This document shows, in pieces, positions 1 to 7,633 of a stretch of DNA of 64,000 bases. A program made the position numbers and the translations under genes. A model generated the notes under the pieces. It ran no database searches. It was not told the origin of the DNA and was given only the letters and a program-made list of their open reading frames with translations. This DNA is from Ectopseudomonas khazarica (GTDB lineage Bacteria; Pseudomonadota; Gammaproteobacteria; Pseudomonadales; Pseudomonadaceae). Position 1 is the first letter of the stretch; each line of letters begins with the position of its first letter. The DNA lies in contig NZ_SBHZ01000015.1 of the NCBI RefSeq assembly GCF_004521985.1, positions 62,001 to 126,000 of the forward strand, written 5' to 3'.

Positions 1-25
1 GGCACGGGCATGCACCGGTGGCGTT

Positions 26-355
26 TCAGCGCTGGCTGCGGCATTCGCCCAGGCTGCGGTAGCGGATACTGCGCAGTTCTTCGTTGCTGTCTTCGAAGAC
101 CATGATCTGTGGGATGACTCCGCAGTATTCGATTCTCGGGCTCTGGTAAACGACCTTGGCGATGTCCAGTTTCATGCTGTAGCGGTAGTCCTGGATTTGC
201 GGCATCGGCTTGCCCGTGCGCTCGGCGTATCGCTGGGCGACTTCGATGCTGTTCTGTTCGATCTGCCTGACCTTGTCCTTTGGAAAGGACTGCGCAAGGG
301 CGTTGCTGGCGACCAGCAGAAGGGCGAGAGGCAAGAGGTGGTTGAGGATTTTCAT
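26..355 (-). CDS. DUF2790 family small periplasmic protein
   Basis: Small exported protein of about 109 aa, starting at MKILNHLLPLALLL. That start gives a clean signal peptide ending near ALA-QS; an in-frame upstream Met would add 12 residues before it. The mature part has the DUF2790 pattern: YRYSMKLDIAKVV, then CGVIPQIMVFEDS, then a closing IRYRSLGEC. The two conserved cysteines may form a disulfide. The family is common in Pseudomonas as short periplasmic proteins of unknown function, often seen near metal-responsive genes. It reads away from the porin and metal genes to its right. The family call is from pattern recognition; function is unknown. Confidence 0.75.
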   Translation of the reverse strand: MKILNHLLPLALLLVASNALAQSFPKDKVRQIEQNSIEVAQRYAERTGKPMPQIQDYRYSMKLDIAKVVYQSPRIEYCGVIPQIMVFEDSNEELRSIRYRSLGECRSQR

Positions 356-481
356 GGCTGGGCCTGTGGCTGATGGTGTCGAGCCGGACACTAGCGCCCC
401 GTCGCTTACCCAGGCATTGCGCCAGGATTACAATCGCGAAAGCCGACGCCGGCAGGGGCTTGGCACCTGCCGGTGGCACAC

Positions 482-1795
482 TCAGAAGACGTACTGCAGG
501 CGCATGACGACGCCATCGCCGGTGTCATCGCCGACCGTGTTGCTGGCGTTGTCGGTACTCGCCGTGACGTAGTTGGCGCTGATCTTCACGGCCTCGTTGG
601 CATACCAGTTGACGCCAAGTGTATGGGTCCTGGCGCGAGCGTCACCGACCTGGCGTGTGGTCGTGCTGCTGGTGATGTTGTCATCCTCCACCCTGATCGA
701 GTCGAAACGGTAGAACAGCTCCCAGGCCCCCAGTGCCTTGTCGTCCGCCTTGATGGTGTCGAACCTGGCGCCATCGAGTCGGTAGAGACGCGGCTCGCCG
801 GTGAGGGTGTAGGCGACCTGGACGTAGTAGCCGTCCGCTTCGACGTCGTTGCTCGCCTGGTCGGCCTTGAGGGTGCGGCGCAGATACTCGCCCTGGACCG
901 AGAAGGCATCCAGGGCCCAGGCACCCTCCACGCCCCATACCGCGTCGTCGTCCCAGAGATCGGCGCTGGCAGTGGCGCCACCGAAGACCACGCGGTTGCC
1001 GTTGTCACCGGCGCTGCTGCCGCCGTTGGTGCTGACACCGCGCATTCCCGCGCGTGGACGAATGCGTGTGTCCACGGCGCTGCCGCCGAGGTCGCGATAG
1101 GCGTACTGCAGGCCGACATGCAGGACATTGCCGGGTTGCTTGAGGGGCGCGAACACCGCGCGGGCGTTGTAGCGTTTGACGCTGTCACCATCGCTGTCGT
1201 TGTTGTTCTCGCTGAAGACGCTGCCGGAAAGGTATGCGGAACCGGCGATGACGCGGGTCGCCTGTAGTCCCAGGCCGGAGTTGTCGTTTATCCAGTCGGC
1301 CAGCTCGTAGGACAGGTTGCGTTCCAGCGCGGTCGTCCATTTCGAGCTGGTGGCCTTCTCCAGGCCGAAGTCGGTGTAGAAGCGACCGGCCTTGATGTTC
1401 AGCGGGCTGAAGCCTGTATAGGTGACGCTGGCCTCGTCGAAGTAACCGGCACTGTCGTTGCCGGTGTTGCGCGACAGGTCATAGTTGATCTGGTACTTCC
1501 AGTCCCTGTAGGCGGTGCCGCCCAGTTCCAGGTAGGCGCGTCGGAAATAGCCCGCATCGGCCGAGTTGCCATTGCGCGTGTAGTAACCGTCGAACATCGA
1601 ATAATCGGCCTGCAAGCGGCCGCCCAGCTTGAAGCTGAAGGCTTTGTCTGTGGTGGCCACCTCCAGCCCGCCTTTGGTCCTGATGACGATATCGGCGCCG
1701 TCGGTGGTGACCGTCCCGGCGTGTGCCGGGATGGCAGGAAGACTCAGCAGGATGCCGAGTGCGAGGAGGGAAAATGGCGTGGGTTTGATCAACAT
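482..1795 (-). CDS. OprO/OprP-type phosphate-selective porin
   Basis: Outer-membrane beta-barrel of about 437 aa. The start at MLIKPTPFSLL is fixed by an AAGGAG ribosome site 5-6 bases upstream (1802-1807); the longer in-frame start has no such site. A signal peptide ends near AHA-GT. The mature N-terminus, with FKLGGRLQADYSMFDG, FRRAYLELGGTAYRDWKY and KAGRFYTDFGLEKATSS, is typical of the Porin O/P family, and the last residue is Phe as in most outer-membrane barrels. Members are trimeric anion-preferring channels for phosphate or polyphosphate. No pho genes are adjacent, so the actual substrate is open. A LysR gene diverges from it across 375 bp. Confidence 0.85.
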   Translation of the reverse strand: MLIKPTPFSLLALGILLSLPAIPAHAGTVTTDGADIVIRTKGGLEVATTDKAFSFKLGGRLQADYSMFDGYYTRNGNSADAGYFRRAYLELGGTAYRDWKYQINYDLSRNTGNDSAGYFDEASVTYTGFSPLNIKAGRFYTDFGLEKATSSKWTTALERNLSYELADWINDNSGLGLQATRVIAGSAYLSGSVFSENNNDSDGDSVKRYNARAVFAPLKQPGNVLHVGLQYAYRDLGGSAVDTRIRPRAGMRGVSTNGGSSAGDNGNRVVFGGATASADLWDDDAVWGVEGAWALDAFSVQGEYLRRTLKADQASNDVEADGYYVQVAYTLTGEPRLYRLDGARFDTIKADDKALGAWELFYRFDSIRVEDDNITSSTTTRQVGDARARTHTLGVNWYANEAVKISANYVTASTDNASNTVGDDTGDGVVMRLQYVF

Positions 1796-2170
1796 GCATG
1801 GCTCCTTGTCGCCGAATGTCAGGGGTTGGCGACGGGATGCTTTGCGGGGCGGATGACGCTTGGCGGGCAATTCGGTGACGATTCGATGACGCTCGCCCGT
1901 TGCGGGCGCGCACCCCGGAAATGCTGGGCGCCGGCGCTTTTACGGGCATGCCGGGGGGTGATTTCACTTCGATGGCGATCAGGTGAAAGCGGCCGTGTGG
2001 CACCCAGTCGCTGGCGCCGTGAGCGACGCTGCAGAACCCGGATTACAGATAAGTAATCTTGCGGCAAGCCTGGCGAAAGGCGGTGCTCAGTAGGCTGCCG
2101 GCCATGTCATCACGTCTTGCCAGTGCGCACATGCAGAATCGAGTCCGGAGCCACATGCCTGGCGGTCGCC
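1796..2170. other. 375-bp intergenic region between divergent porin and LysR genes
   Basis: No gene is supported here. It must contain the promoters of the divergent porin and LysR genes. The only symmetric element I noted is a weak TTTCAC (1962-1967) / GTGAAA (1983-1988) inverted pair with a 15-base spacer, a spacing LysR-type regulators sometimes use. This is suggestive only. Confidence 0.4.
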
Positions 2171-3073
2171 ATGGCTGAGATCGAGCGACTCGTGGCCAGG
2201 AGCTTTCTGGCAACCGCGCGCTGCGCCAGTTTCAAACAGGCGGCACGCAGCCTGAACATGCACCCCACGGTGCTGCGCAAGCAGTTGCGGCGGCTCGAAA
2301 CCAGTCTGGGGGAAGCGCTCTTCGTCTATCAGGATCGCGCACTCGCACTGACGTCACGCGGCCTGGCGTTGCAGGCGGAACTGGCATCCCGGCATCGAGA
2401 CCTGCGCCCCGAAGTCGGTTTCGCCGAACGGCCCGAGCTGCGTCTGGCGCTGCCGGAATGGGTGCTCGACGATGTGCTGGGTCGGTATCTGGTGGCCTTT
2501 CTGCGCAGGCATGCCGGCGTGCGCCTGGAGCTGCTCCGCCAGGATCAGGGGCCGCTGCTGCAGAGCGAGGTCATGATCTGGCTGGCCGATCCCGACCAGG
2601 CCCGGCCTGATCCCGGTTTTGCCATGACGCGGCCCCAGCGCCTGGCCAGCGTCGAGTTCCAGGCCTGCATCGGCAAACGCTACGCCCGTGAGCGACGGCT
2701 ACCCGCGCGCCTGTGTGATCTGCACGACTACATGCTGGTGCAGCGCCCGGACACGTCGGCATCGGCGGTGTTCGCGCCGTGGAATGCCCTGGTGGACGCG
2801 CGTGGCAGTGCGGTGACACGGGCGCACTCCCAGCAATGGACGATGGAACTGATCCGGCACGCCGCCTGTATTGGCCTGATGCCGCACTACACCTCGCACA
2901 TCGACGCGAACCTGCAGCTGCTGCCCGGCCTCTTTGCCCGCCCGATGAGGCAGTCGATCTGGCTGGCCTGCGCACCGCTCTCGGCGCAGCGCGAGGATGT
3001 CATGAGCCTGCAGGCGCTGATCCACAACGCCTTCGCGGAGCGTCGCGACTGGTTTGCTGCAGACGATGAGTGA
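2171..3073 (+). CDS. LysR-type transcriptional regulator
   Basis: About 300 aa, the normal LysR length. The N-terminal winged helix-turn-helix is recognisable: FLATARCASFKQAARSLNM, then HPTVLRKQLRRLE, then the LTSRG turn. The effector-binding part follows (about 90-300) and is divergent from common groups. I chose the ATG at MAEIERLV because the HTH begins right after it; an earlier ATG at 2117 would add 18 unlikely residues. It diverges from the OprO/P porin and precedes the OprD porin, so one or both porins are plausible targets (inference). The effector is unknown. Confidence 0.85.
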   Translation: MAEIERLVARSFLATARCASFKQAARSLNMHPTVLRKQLRRLETSLGEALFVYQDRALALTSRGLALQAELASRHRDLRPEVGFAERPELRLALPEWVLDDVLGRYLVAFLRRHAGVRLELLRQDQGPLLQSEVMIWLADPDQARPDPGFAMTRPQRLASVEFQACIGKRYARERRLPARLCDLHDYMLVQRPDTSASAVFAPWNALVDARGSAVTRAHSQQWTMELIRHAACIGLMPHYTSHIDANLQLLPGLFARPMRQSIWLACAPLSAQREDVMSLQALIHNAFAERRDWFAADDE

Positions 3074-3137
3074 TGCCGCACGACGACTTGCCGTGCCGGC
3101 GTGCGAGCGGACCGTGCAGGGGGCGTCGAGTTCTTCG

Positions 3138-3153
3138 ATTACGAAATTGTAAT
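3138..3153 (+). promoter_or_regulatory. CzcR/CopR-type response-regulator box A (OprD-family porin)
   Basis: ATTACGAAATTGTAAT, an imperfect dyad, lies 112 bp before the OprD-family start codon. After the AAT at 3151-3153, the trinucleotide TCA follows at 3161-3163. The same AAT-N7-TCA arrangement occurs at 4651 and 7521 before two other genes of this locus. It resembles heavy-metal OmpR-family boxes (cop/czc type). Binding by the adjacent CzcR is inferred. Confidence 0.65.
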
Positions 3154-3265
3154 GCGGCGCTCATCTCCGAGTTATCCGCAGGTTGCAAGGATGTGAGGGC
3201 CATAACCACAAGAAGAGTCGGCCTATGACAACCCCAAAACTGCCGGTAAGCATCAGGAGCCATGT

Positions 3266-4606
3266 ATGAACAAAAGCCCTTTAACCCTGGCGATCATCTC
3301 CGCACTGGCATTCGGTCCAGGCACGATGACGCAGGCGTCCGAGACACAGGCCAGCGACGGTTTCGTCGAGGGAAGCAGCCTGAAGATCCTCAACCGCAAC
3401 TTCTACTTCAACCGCGACTTCCGCAAGGGCGAGGCCAGGGTGCTGCCCAACGGTGAGCGCAGCAGCTACACCGAGGCCTGGGCGCACGGCATTCTCGCCA
3501 ACTTCGAATCCGGCTTCACCCAGGGTACCGTCGGCTTCGGTGTCGATGTCCACGCGGGGCTGGGCCTGAAACTGGATACCGGCGACGGCCGTTATGGTCC
3601 GGGTGGTAGCGTCGACATGCTGCCGGTCGACAGCGATGACCGGGCCGAGGATGCGTATTCCAAAGTGGGCGCGGCGGTCAAAGCCCGCTTTGCCGACACC
3701 GTGGTCAAGGCCGGTGATGTGTTTCCGACCACGCCTGTCGTGCACTACGGCGATTCGCGTTTGCTGCCGCAGAGCTTCAAGGGGGTCACCCTGGTCAACG
3801 AGAGCGTGGACGGGCTGACCCTGCAGGGCGGCCGCCTGCACGCCATGAGTCAGCCACAGGAAAGCACCTCGCGTGGTGAGTTCGCGACCTTCTACGCCGG
3901 GCAGGTGGACTCGCCCTGGGTCGGCTACTTCGGTGGCGACTATGCCGTCAGCGACAACCTGGGCTTCAGCCTCTACGGCAGCCGCCTGAAAGATGTCTGG
4001 GATCAGTATTACGCCGGGATGTGGTGGACCTATCCGCTCTCCGACGACCTGGCGCTGTTCGGCGGGCTGAACTATTACAACGCGACGGACGAAGGCAAGA
4101 AACGCCTGGGCGAACTGAGCAACAACATCTACAGCGGCAGCATCGGCGTGCGCTACGGCGCCCACCGCGTCGCCCTCTCTCACCAGCGCAACAATGGCGA
4201 CGATGATTTCGACTATCTGCGCCAGTCCGACTCCATCTTCCTGGACAACTCCCTGCAGTACAGCGATTTCAACTCGCCGAAGGAGCGTTCCTGGATGCTG
4301 CGCTACGACCTGGACATGGCGGACTTCGGCATCCCCGGGCTGAGCTTCATGGCGCGCTACGCGCTGGGGCGTGACGCGGACTACTCCAACGCCAACAGCA
4401 CGTACATGCGCAGGGATGACGCCGGCAACCCGCTGACCGACCAGAAGCGCTGGGAGCGCAATATCGAGGTCAAGTACGTGTTCCTCGACGGCTCGCTCAA
4501 GGACCTCTCGGTGCGTGTGCGGCAGATGAATACGCGTGCCACCGCGTATGAAAGCGACCTCGATGAGGTGCGTGTCATCGTCGAGTATCCGCTGCAGGTG
4601 CTGTAA
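3266..4606 (+). CDS. OprD-family outer membrane porin
   Basis: 446-aa porin with a signal peptide at MNKSPLTLAIISALAFG, cut near QAS-ET. Typical OprD-family features follow: FVEGSSLKILNRNFYFNRDFR at the mature N-terminus, GFGVDVHAGLGLKLDTGDG, and KAGDVFPTTPVVHYGDSRLLPQSFKG about residues 145-175. Family members are 18-strand monomeric channels for basic amino acids, peptides or aromatic acids; the substrate cannot be read from sequence. The promoter carries the same box as czcC, so it probably belongs to the metal regulon. In P. aeruginosa CzcR is known to affect oprD, a precedent for the link. A 9-bp hairpin follows the stop. Confidence 0.9.
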   Translation: MNKSPLTLAIISALAFGPGTMTQASETQASDGFVEGSSLKILNRNFYFNRDFRKGEARVLPNGERSSYTEAWAHGILANFESGFTQGTVGFGVDVHAGLGLKLDTGDGRYGPGGSVDMLPVDSDDRAEDAYSKVGAAVKARFADTVVKAGDVFPTTPVVHYGDSRLLPQSFKGVTLVNESVDGLTLQGGRLHAMSQPQESTSRGEFATFYAGQVDSPWVGYFGGDYAVSDNLGFSLYGSRLKDVWDQYYAGMWWTYPLSDDLALFGGLNYYNATDEGKKRLGELSNNIYSGSIGVRYGAHRVALSHQRNNGDDDFDYLRQSDSIFLDNSLQYSDFNSPKERSWMLRYDLDMADFGIPGLSFMARYALGRDADYSNANSTYMRRDDAGNPLTDQKRWERNIEVKYVFLDGSLKDLSVRVRQMNTRATAYESDLDEVRVIVEYPLQVL

Positions 4607-4614
4607 CACCGAAC

Positions 4615-4635
4615 AGGAGCGGCGCTGCCGCTCCT
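4615..4635 (+). terminator. GC-rich hairpin after the OprD-family porin gene
   Basis: AGGAGCGGC-GCT-GCCGCTCCT is a perfect 9-bp stem with a 3-base loop, 8 bases after the porin stop. No T-run follows, so it is either a weak or factor-assisted terminator or an mRNA 3'-end stabiliser. It ends 2 bases before the next regulatory box. Confidence 0.5.
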
Positions 4636-4637
4636 AA

Positions 4638-4653
4638 CTGTCAGGATTGTAAT
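4638..4653 (+). promoter_or_regulatory. CzcR/CopR-type response-regulator box B (small secreted protein)
   Basis: CTGTCAGGATTGTAAT precedes the 67-aa protein gene by 94 bp. It is followed by AAT-N7-TCA spacing identical to boxes A and C. The downstream stretch GTTAGGTGCGCCTACCTAAC (4671-4690) also aligns base for base with the same relative position in the czcC promoter, with 15 of 20 bases identical. Confidence 0.65.
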
Positions 4654-4747
4654 GCGGGCCTCATGCTCCCGTTAGGTGCGCCTACCTAACATGGGGCTGT
4701 CTTCGAAGCGTTCGTTTCCACGTTTGCTCAGTCAGTCCGAGGTTCCC

Positions 4748-4951
4748 ATGAAAGTGTTCACCCAGTTCCTGTTCGTCGTTCTCCTGAGTGCAAGCAGCCT
4801 GCTCGCCTCGGCGGAGGATGGTTCGCAACGCTCGCTCGATGCGCTCAAGCAGTTCCGTGAAAACCAGCAGCGCATCCATGGCGATCGAGCCGCCGGGCAG
4901 CAGCCATCATCGCCTGTTCAGAGTGGCGACAACGACGCAGTGCGTGACTGA
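4748..4951 (+). CDS. small secreted protein of the metal locus
   Basis: 67 aa with a signal peptide (MKVFTQFLFVVLLSASSLLASA) and a mature part of about 45 mostly polar residues starting EDGSQRSLDALKQFRENQQR, probably helical then disordered. No cysteines are present. It sits between the OprD-family porin and czcS and has its own copy of the shared promoter box. The charged short mature region recalls PtrA-type copper-induced secreted proteins of Pseudomonas, but that similarity is a low-confidence impression. The start is the ATG directly before the signal peptide; an upstream in-frame ATG would add 24 residues. Confidence 0.7.
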   Translation: MKVFTQFLFVVLLSASSLLASAEDGSQRSLDALKQFRENQQRIHGDRAAGQQPSSPVQSGDNDAVRD

Positions 4952-5024
4952 ACGCACGTCGTTTCCCCTCTTCAGTCCCCATCTCTTGGTAGCTCCCGCT
5001 CCTTTGGTTGAGAGATGGTTCTTG

Positions 5025-5047
5025 GCGCCCCTTCGGGGCGCTTTTTT
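5025..5047 (+). terminator. Rho-independent terminator after the small secreted protein gene
   Basis: GCGCCCC-TTC-GGGGCGC forms a perfect 7-bp stem and is followed directly by TTTTTT. It lies about 75 bp after the small-protein stop and 120 bp before the end of czcS, which converges on it. Confidence 0.85.
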
Positions 5048-5167
5048 ATGGCGCTCATCAGGCGGGCGTCTTCACGCATCGAATCAGTCCGGCTGTGCCA
5101 GGTTCTTCCGGGGCTTGCGCGTACGCGTGCAGCCTGTCCCTGGGCCGCGCCTGCCGTTAGCGGTGCC

Positions 5168-6559
5168 TCAGGGGCGAGCCACAGTGGGGAAGTAGAGGGT
5201 GAAGACGGTGCTCTCGTGCACGATGCTGCTGACGTTAACCTGGCCCTGATGCAGGCTCATGATCGAACGCACGATGGCCAGGCCCAGACCGGTGCCGCCG
5301 TCGGCACGCGAGCGTCCGCGGTCGACCCGGTAGAAACGCTCGAACAGCCTGGGCAGGTGCTCGGGCGGGATGCCGGGACCCGGGTTGCTCACCGCCAGCG
5401 TCACCTCCGAGGGCCCTGCGCTGATCCTCATGTTCACCGTCGCCCCTTCCGGGCTGTGGCGAATGGCATTGGACAGCAGGTTGGAGATGGCCCGTTGCAC
5501 CATCAGGCGGTCACCCTCGATCGTTGCCTGGCCGGCGACGTCGAGCAGGATGCGCTTCTCTTCGGCCATGAGGGCGAAGAGTTCCGCGACCTTTCGGGCT
5601 TCTTCGTGCAGGGCGATCTCTTCGAAAGGAATCAGCGCGGCGGGATGGCTGACATGGGCCAGGAACAGCATGTCCGACACGATACGCGTGACCCGGCCGA
5701 GTTCCTCGGTGCAGTTCTCCAGCACCAGCTTGTACTGCTCGGGCGGCCGTTCTCGCGACAGCGTCACCTGCGCCTTGCCGATGAGGTTGGTGATGGGGGT
5801 GCGCAGCTCGTGGGCCAGGTCATCGGAGAACTGCGAGAGCTGCTGCACGCCGCTGTCCAGGCGATGGAGCATGAAGTTGATGCCACTGGCCAGTTCACGA
5901 AGCTCGCGGGGCAGATTCTCCAGCGGCAGGCGGTGGCTCAGGTCCTGAGTCGATATGCGCTCGGCGATCCTGCGGAACTGATGCAGCGAGCTGAGACCGC
6001 GATGGGCTATCCATCCGGCGCCTGCGGCGATCAGCAGCAGCACGAGAGGCAGGGCGATCAGCGTGGATTCGATATAGGCGCGCAGCAGTGCCTGATCGCT
6101 GGCGCGGTCGAGGGTGAGCACGGCTCGGATGCGTGTCCCATCCTTGCGTACCATCAGCTGCGAGGCCGTCATCCGTTCATTGCCCAGGGCGTCCTGCCAG
6201 CGCTCGAAACGCACGGCCTCGCTCGAACTCTTCGACAGCGGTGGCAGGTCCGCCAGGTTGCCCTCGCGCAACAGGACACGCGGCTCAGGGCCATCGTCAT
6301 ACAGGATGAGCGAGAGGTTGTCGTGGCCCTTGATCAGGTCCCTGATGTTGTGGATCTGGTCGCCCACTTCGGGACGCAAGGCGACTTCGCGGGTGGCATG
6401 GCGAACCTGCTGCAGCTTGTCCTCGAGGTTCTGTGTCGCGATGCCGTCGAGTTGTCGGCTCAGCGAGAAGTAGGCCAGGGCACTGAGCAGCGCAACCAGC
6501 AGCAAACCCAGCAGGGCGACGGAAAGGCTGAGCTGGCCCGACAGCCGGGCGGGCCTCAT
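5168..6559 (-). CDS. czcS: heavy-metal sensor histidine kinase (CzcS-like)
   Basis: About 463-aa inner-membrane sensor kinase of the CzcS/CopS/CusS group. It has one N-terminal membrane segment (LSLSVALLGLLLVALLSALA), a periplasmic domain, and a second membrane segment near residues 175-195 (LIALPLVLLLIAAGAGWIA). HAMP, the HisKA H-box (HELRTP) and the HATPase boxes (NLLSNAIRHS and GTGLGLAIV) follow. The start codon overlaps the response-regulator stop as ATGA at 6556-6559, showing translational coupling. The preferred metal (Zn/Cd/Co versus Cu) is inferred from linkage to czcCBA. Confidence 0.87.
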   Translation of the reverse strand: MRPARLSGQLSLSVALLGLLLVALLSALAYFSLSRQLDGIATQNLEDKLQQVRHATREVALRPEVGDQIHNIRDLIKGHDNLSLILYDDGPEPRVLLREGNLADLPPLSKSSSEAVRFERWQDALGNERMTASQLMVRKDGTRIRAVLTLDRASDQALLRAYIESTLIALPLVLLLIAAGAGWIAHRGLSSLHQFRRIAERISTQDLSHRLPLENLPRELRELASGINFMLHRLDSGVQQLSQFSDDLAHELRTPITNLIGKAQVTLSRERPPEQYKLVLENCTEELGRVTRIVSDMLFLAHVSHPAALIPFEEIALHEEARKVAELFALMAEEKRILLDVAGQATIEGDRLMVQRAISNLLSNAIRHSPEGATVNMRISAGPSEVTLAVSNPGPGIPPEHLPRLFERFYRVDRGRSRADGGTGLGLAIVRSIMSLHQGQVNVSSIVHESTVFTLYFPTVARP

Positions 6560-7230
6560 GAACGGGCCTCCAGCACATAGCCGACACCGCGCAAGGTGTG
6601 GATGAGCTTGTTCTCGAAGGGGTCGTCGATCTTCGCACGCAGGCGCCGGATCGAGACTTCCACGACATTGGTGTCGCAATCGAAATTCATGTCCCAGACC
6701 AGGGAAATGATCTGGGTGCGCGAGAGCACCTCACCGCTGCGGCGCATCAGCAGGTGCAGCAGGGCGAACTCCTTGGTGGTCAGGTCGATGCGCTGTTCGC
6801 TGCGGTAGGCGCGATGACGGGCCGGGTCCAGTTCGAGGTCGTCGACCTTGAGGACGTCAGGCACGCTCGGTTGTTCGCCACGCCGCAGGAGCGAGCGGAC
6901 CCTGGCCAGCAGTTCGGGAAACTCGAATGGCTTGACCAGATAGTCGTCGGCGCCGGAGTCGAAGCCTTTCAGCTTGTCGGCCAGCCGGCCGCGTGCGGTC
7001 AGCATCATCACCGGGGTGCGGCTGTTGCGGCGGATACTGGCGAGTACCCCCCAGCCGTCGATTTCCGGCAGGTCGACATCGAGTATGACCAACTCGTAGG
7101 CAGACTGCGCTGCCATATGCAGGCCGTCGACACCGTTGGTTGCAATATCGACGATATAACCACTTTCGCTCAGGCCCTGGTGGAGATAGTCGGCAGTTTT
7201 AAGCTCGTCCTCAACGATCAGGATTCGCAT
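6556..7230 (-). CDS. czcR: OmpR-family response regulator (CzcR-like)
   Basis: 224 aa starting MRILIVEDELKTADYL, the normal start for this group; a long in-frame extension upstream is not credible. The receiver domain holds the phosphoacceptor Asp51 (VILDVDLPEIDGWG) and Lys in the KPFEF motif. The C-terminal winged helix (about 130-222) includes RIDLTTKEFALLHLLMRR and ends VRRLRAKIDD-type as RRLRAKID then RGVGYVLE. It forms a two-gene operon with czcS and diverges from czcCBA over a 400-bp region. It most likely binds the shared box found before czcC, the OprD porin and the small secreted protein. Confidence 0.9.
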   Translation of the reverse strand: MRILIVEDELKTADYLHQGLSESGYIVDIATNGVDGLHMAAQSAYELVILDVDLPEIDGWGVLASIRRNSRTPVMMLTARGRLADKLKGFDSGADDYLVKPFEFPELLARVRSLLRRGEQPSVPDVLKVDDLELDPARHRAYRSEQRIDLTTKEFALLHLLMRRSGEVLSRTQIISLVWDMNFDCDTNVVEVSIRRLRAKIDDPFENKLIHTLRGVGYVLEARS

Positions 7231-7633
7231 ACGCTGGATAACCTTGGTGAGATGGATATGGAGTTTTTCGAGTCGCGGTTGTTGTCGAGGATGGCGATAT
7301 CGATGCGTTATGTTCGGGCGCGAAATGATGAACCTTGAAGTGGCTACAGAGTCAAGGAAGGCCCTTTGTTTCAAGGCGTTACATGAACTTATAGGCCTGT
7401 TTTCGCGTGTGGTTTCGCGAAGTTCATATATGTCTATTTGTAACTTGCCGAGTGCTCTGTTATGTGCGGGGTGCATGTTAATACAGGGCATTATCCTGTG
7501 GCCGAGTATTACGGATTTGTAATTTCGCAGTCACTCCGTCGATAGGTGGGGCTGCCTAAATTCTGCACCGAATGAAGTTTGCCGAGACGTGCACGCATGT
7601 CTGCGGATTTATATCGGTGTGGAGGAAAAACCC
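7231..7633. other. divergent czcR / czcC control region
   Basis: About 400 bp without a supported gene. It is visibly richer in A+T than its neighbours, especially 7360-7500. It holds the promoters for czcRS (minus) and czcCBA (plus), including the response-regulator box at 7508-7523. No second copy of the box was evident closer to czcR. Confidence 0.7.
7508..7523 (+). promoter_or_regulatory. CzcR/CopR-type response-regulator box C (czcCBA)
   Basis: ATTACGGATTTGTAAT, an ATTAC/GTAAT dyad, is followed by AAT-N7-TCA and then CTCC, as in boxes A and B. It sits 110 bp upstream of the proposed TTG start of czcC. GATAGGTGGGGCTGCCTAAA (7541-7560) aligns with the corresponding segment of the small-protein promoter. 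Regulation by CzcR is inferred. Confidence 0.7.
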
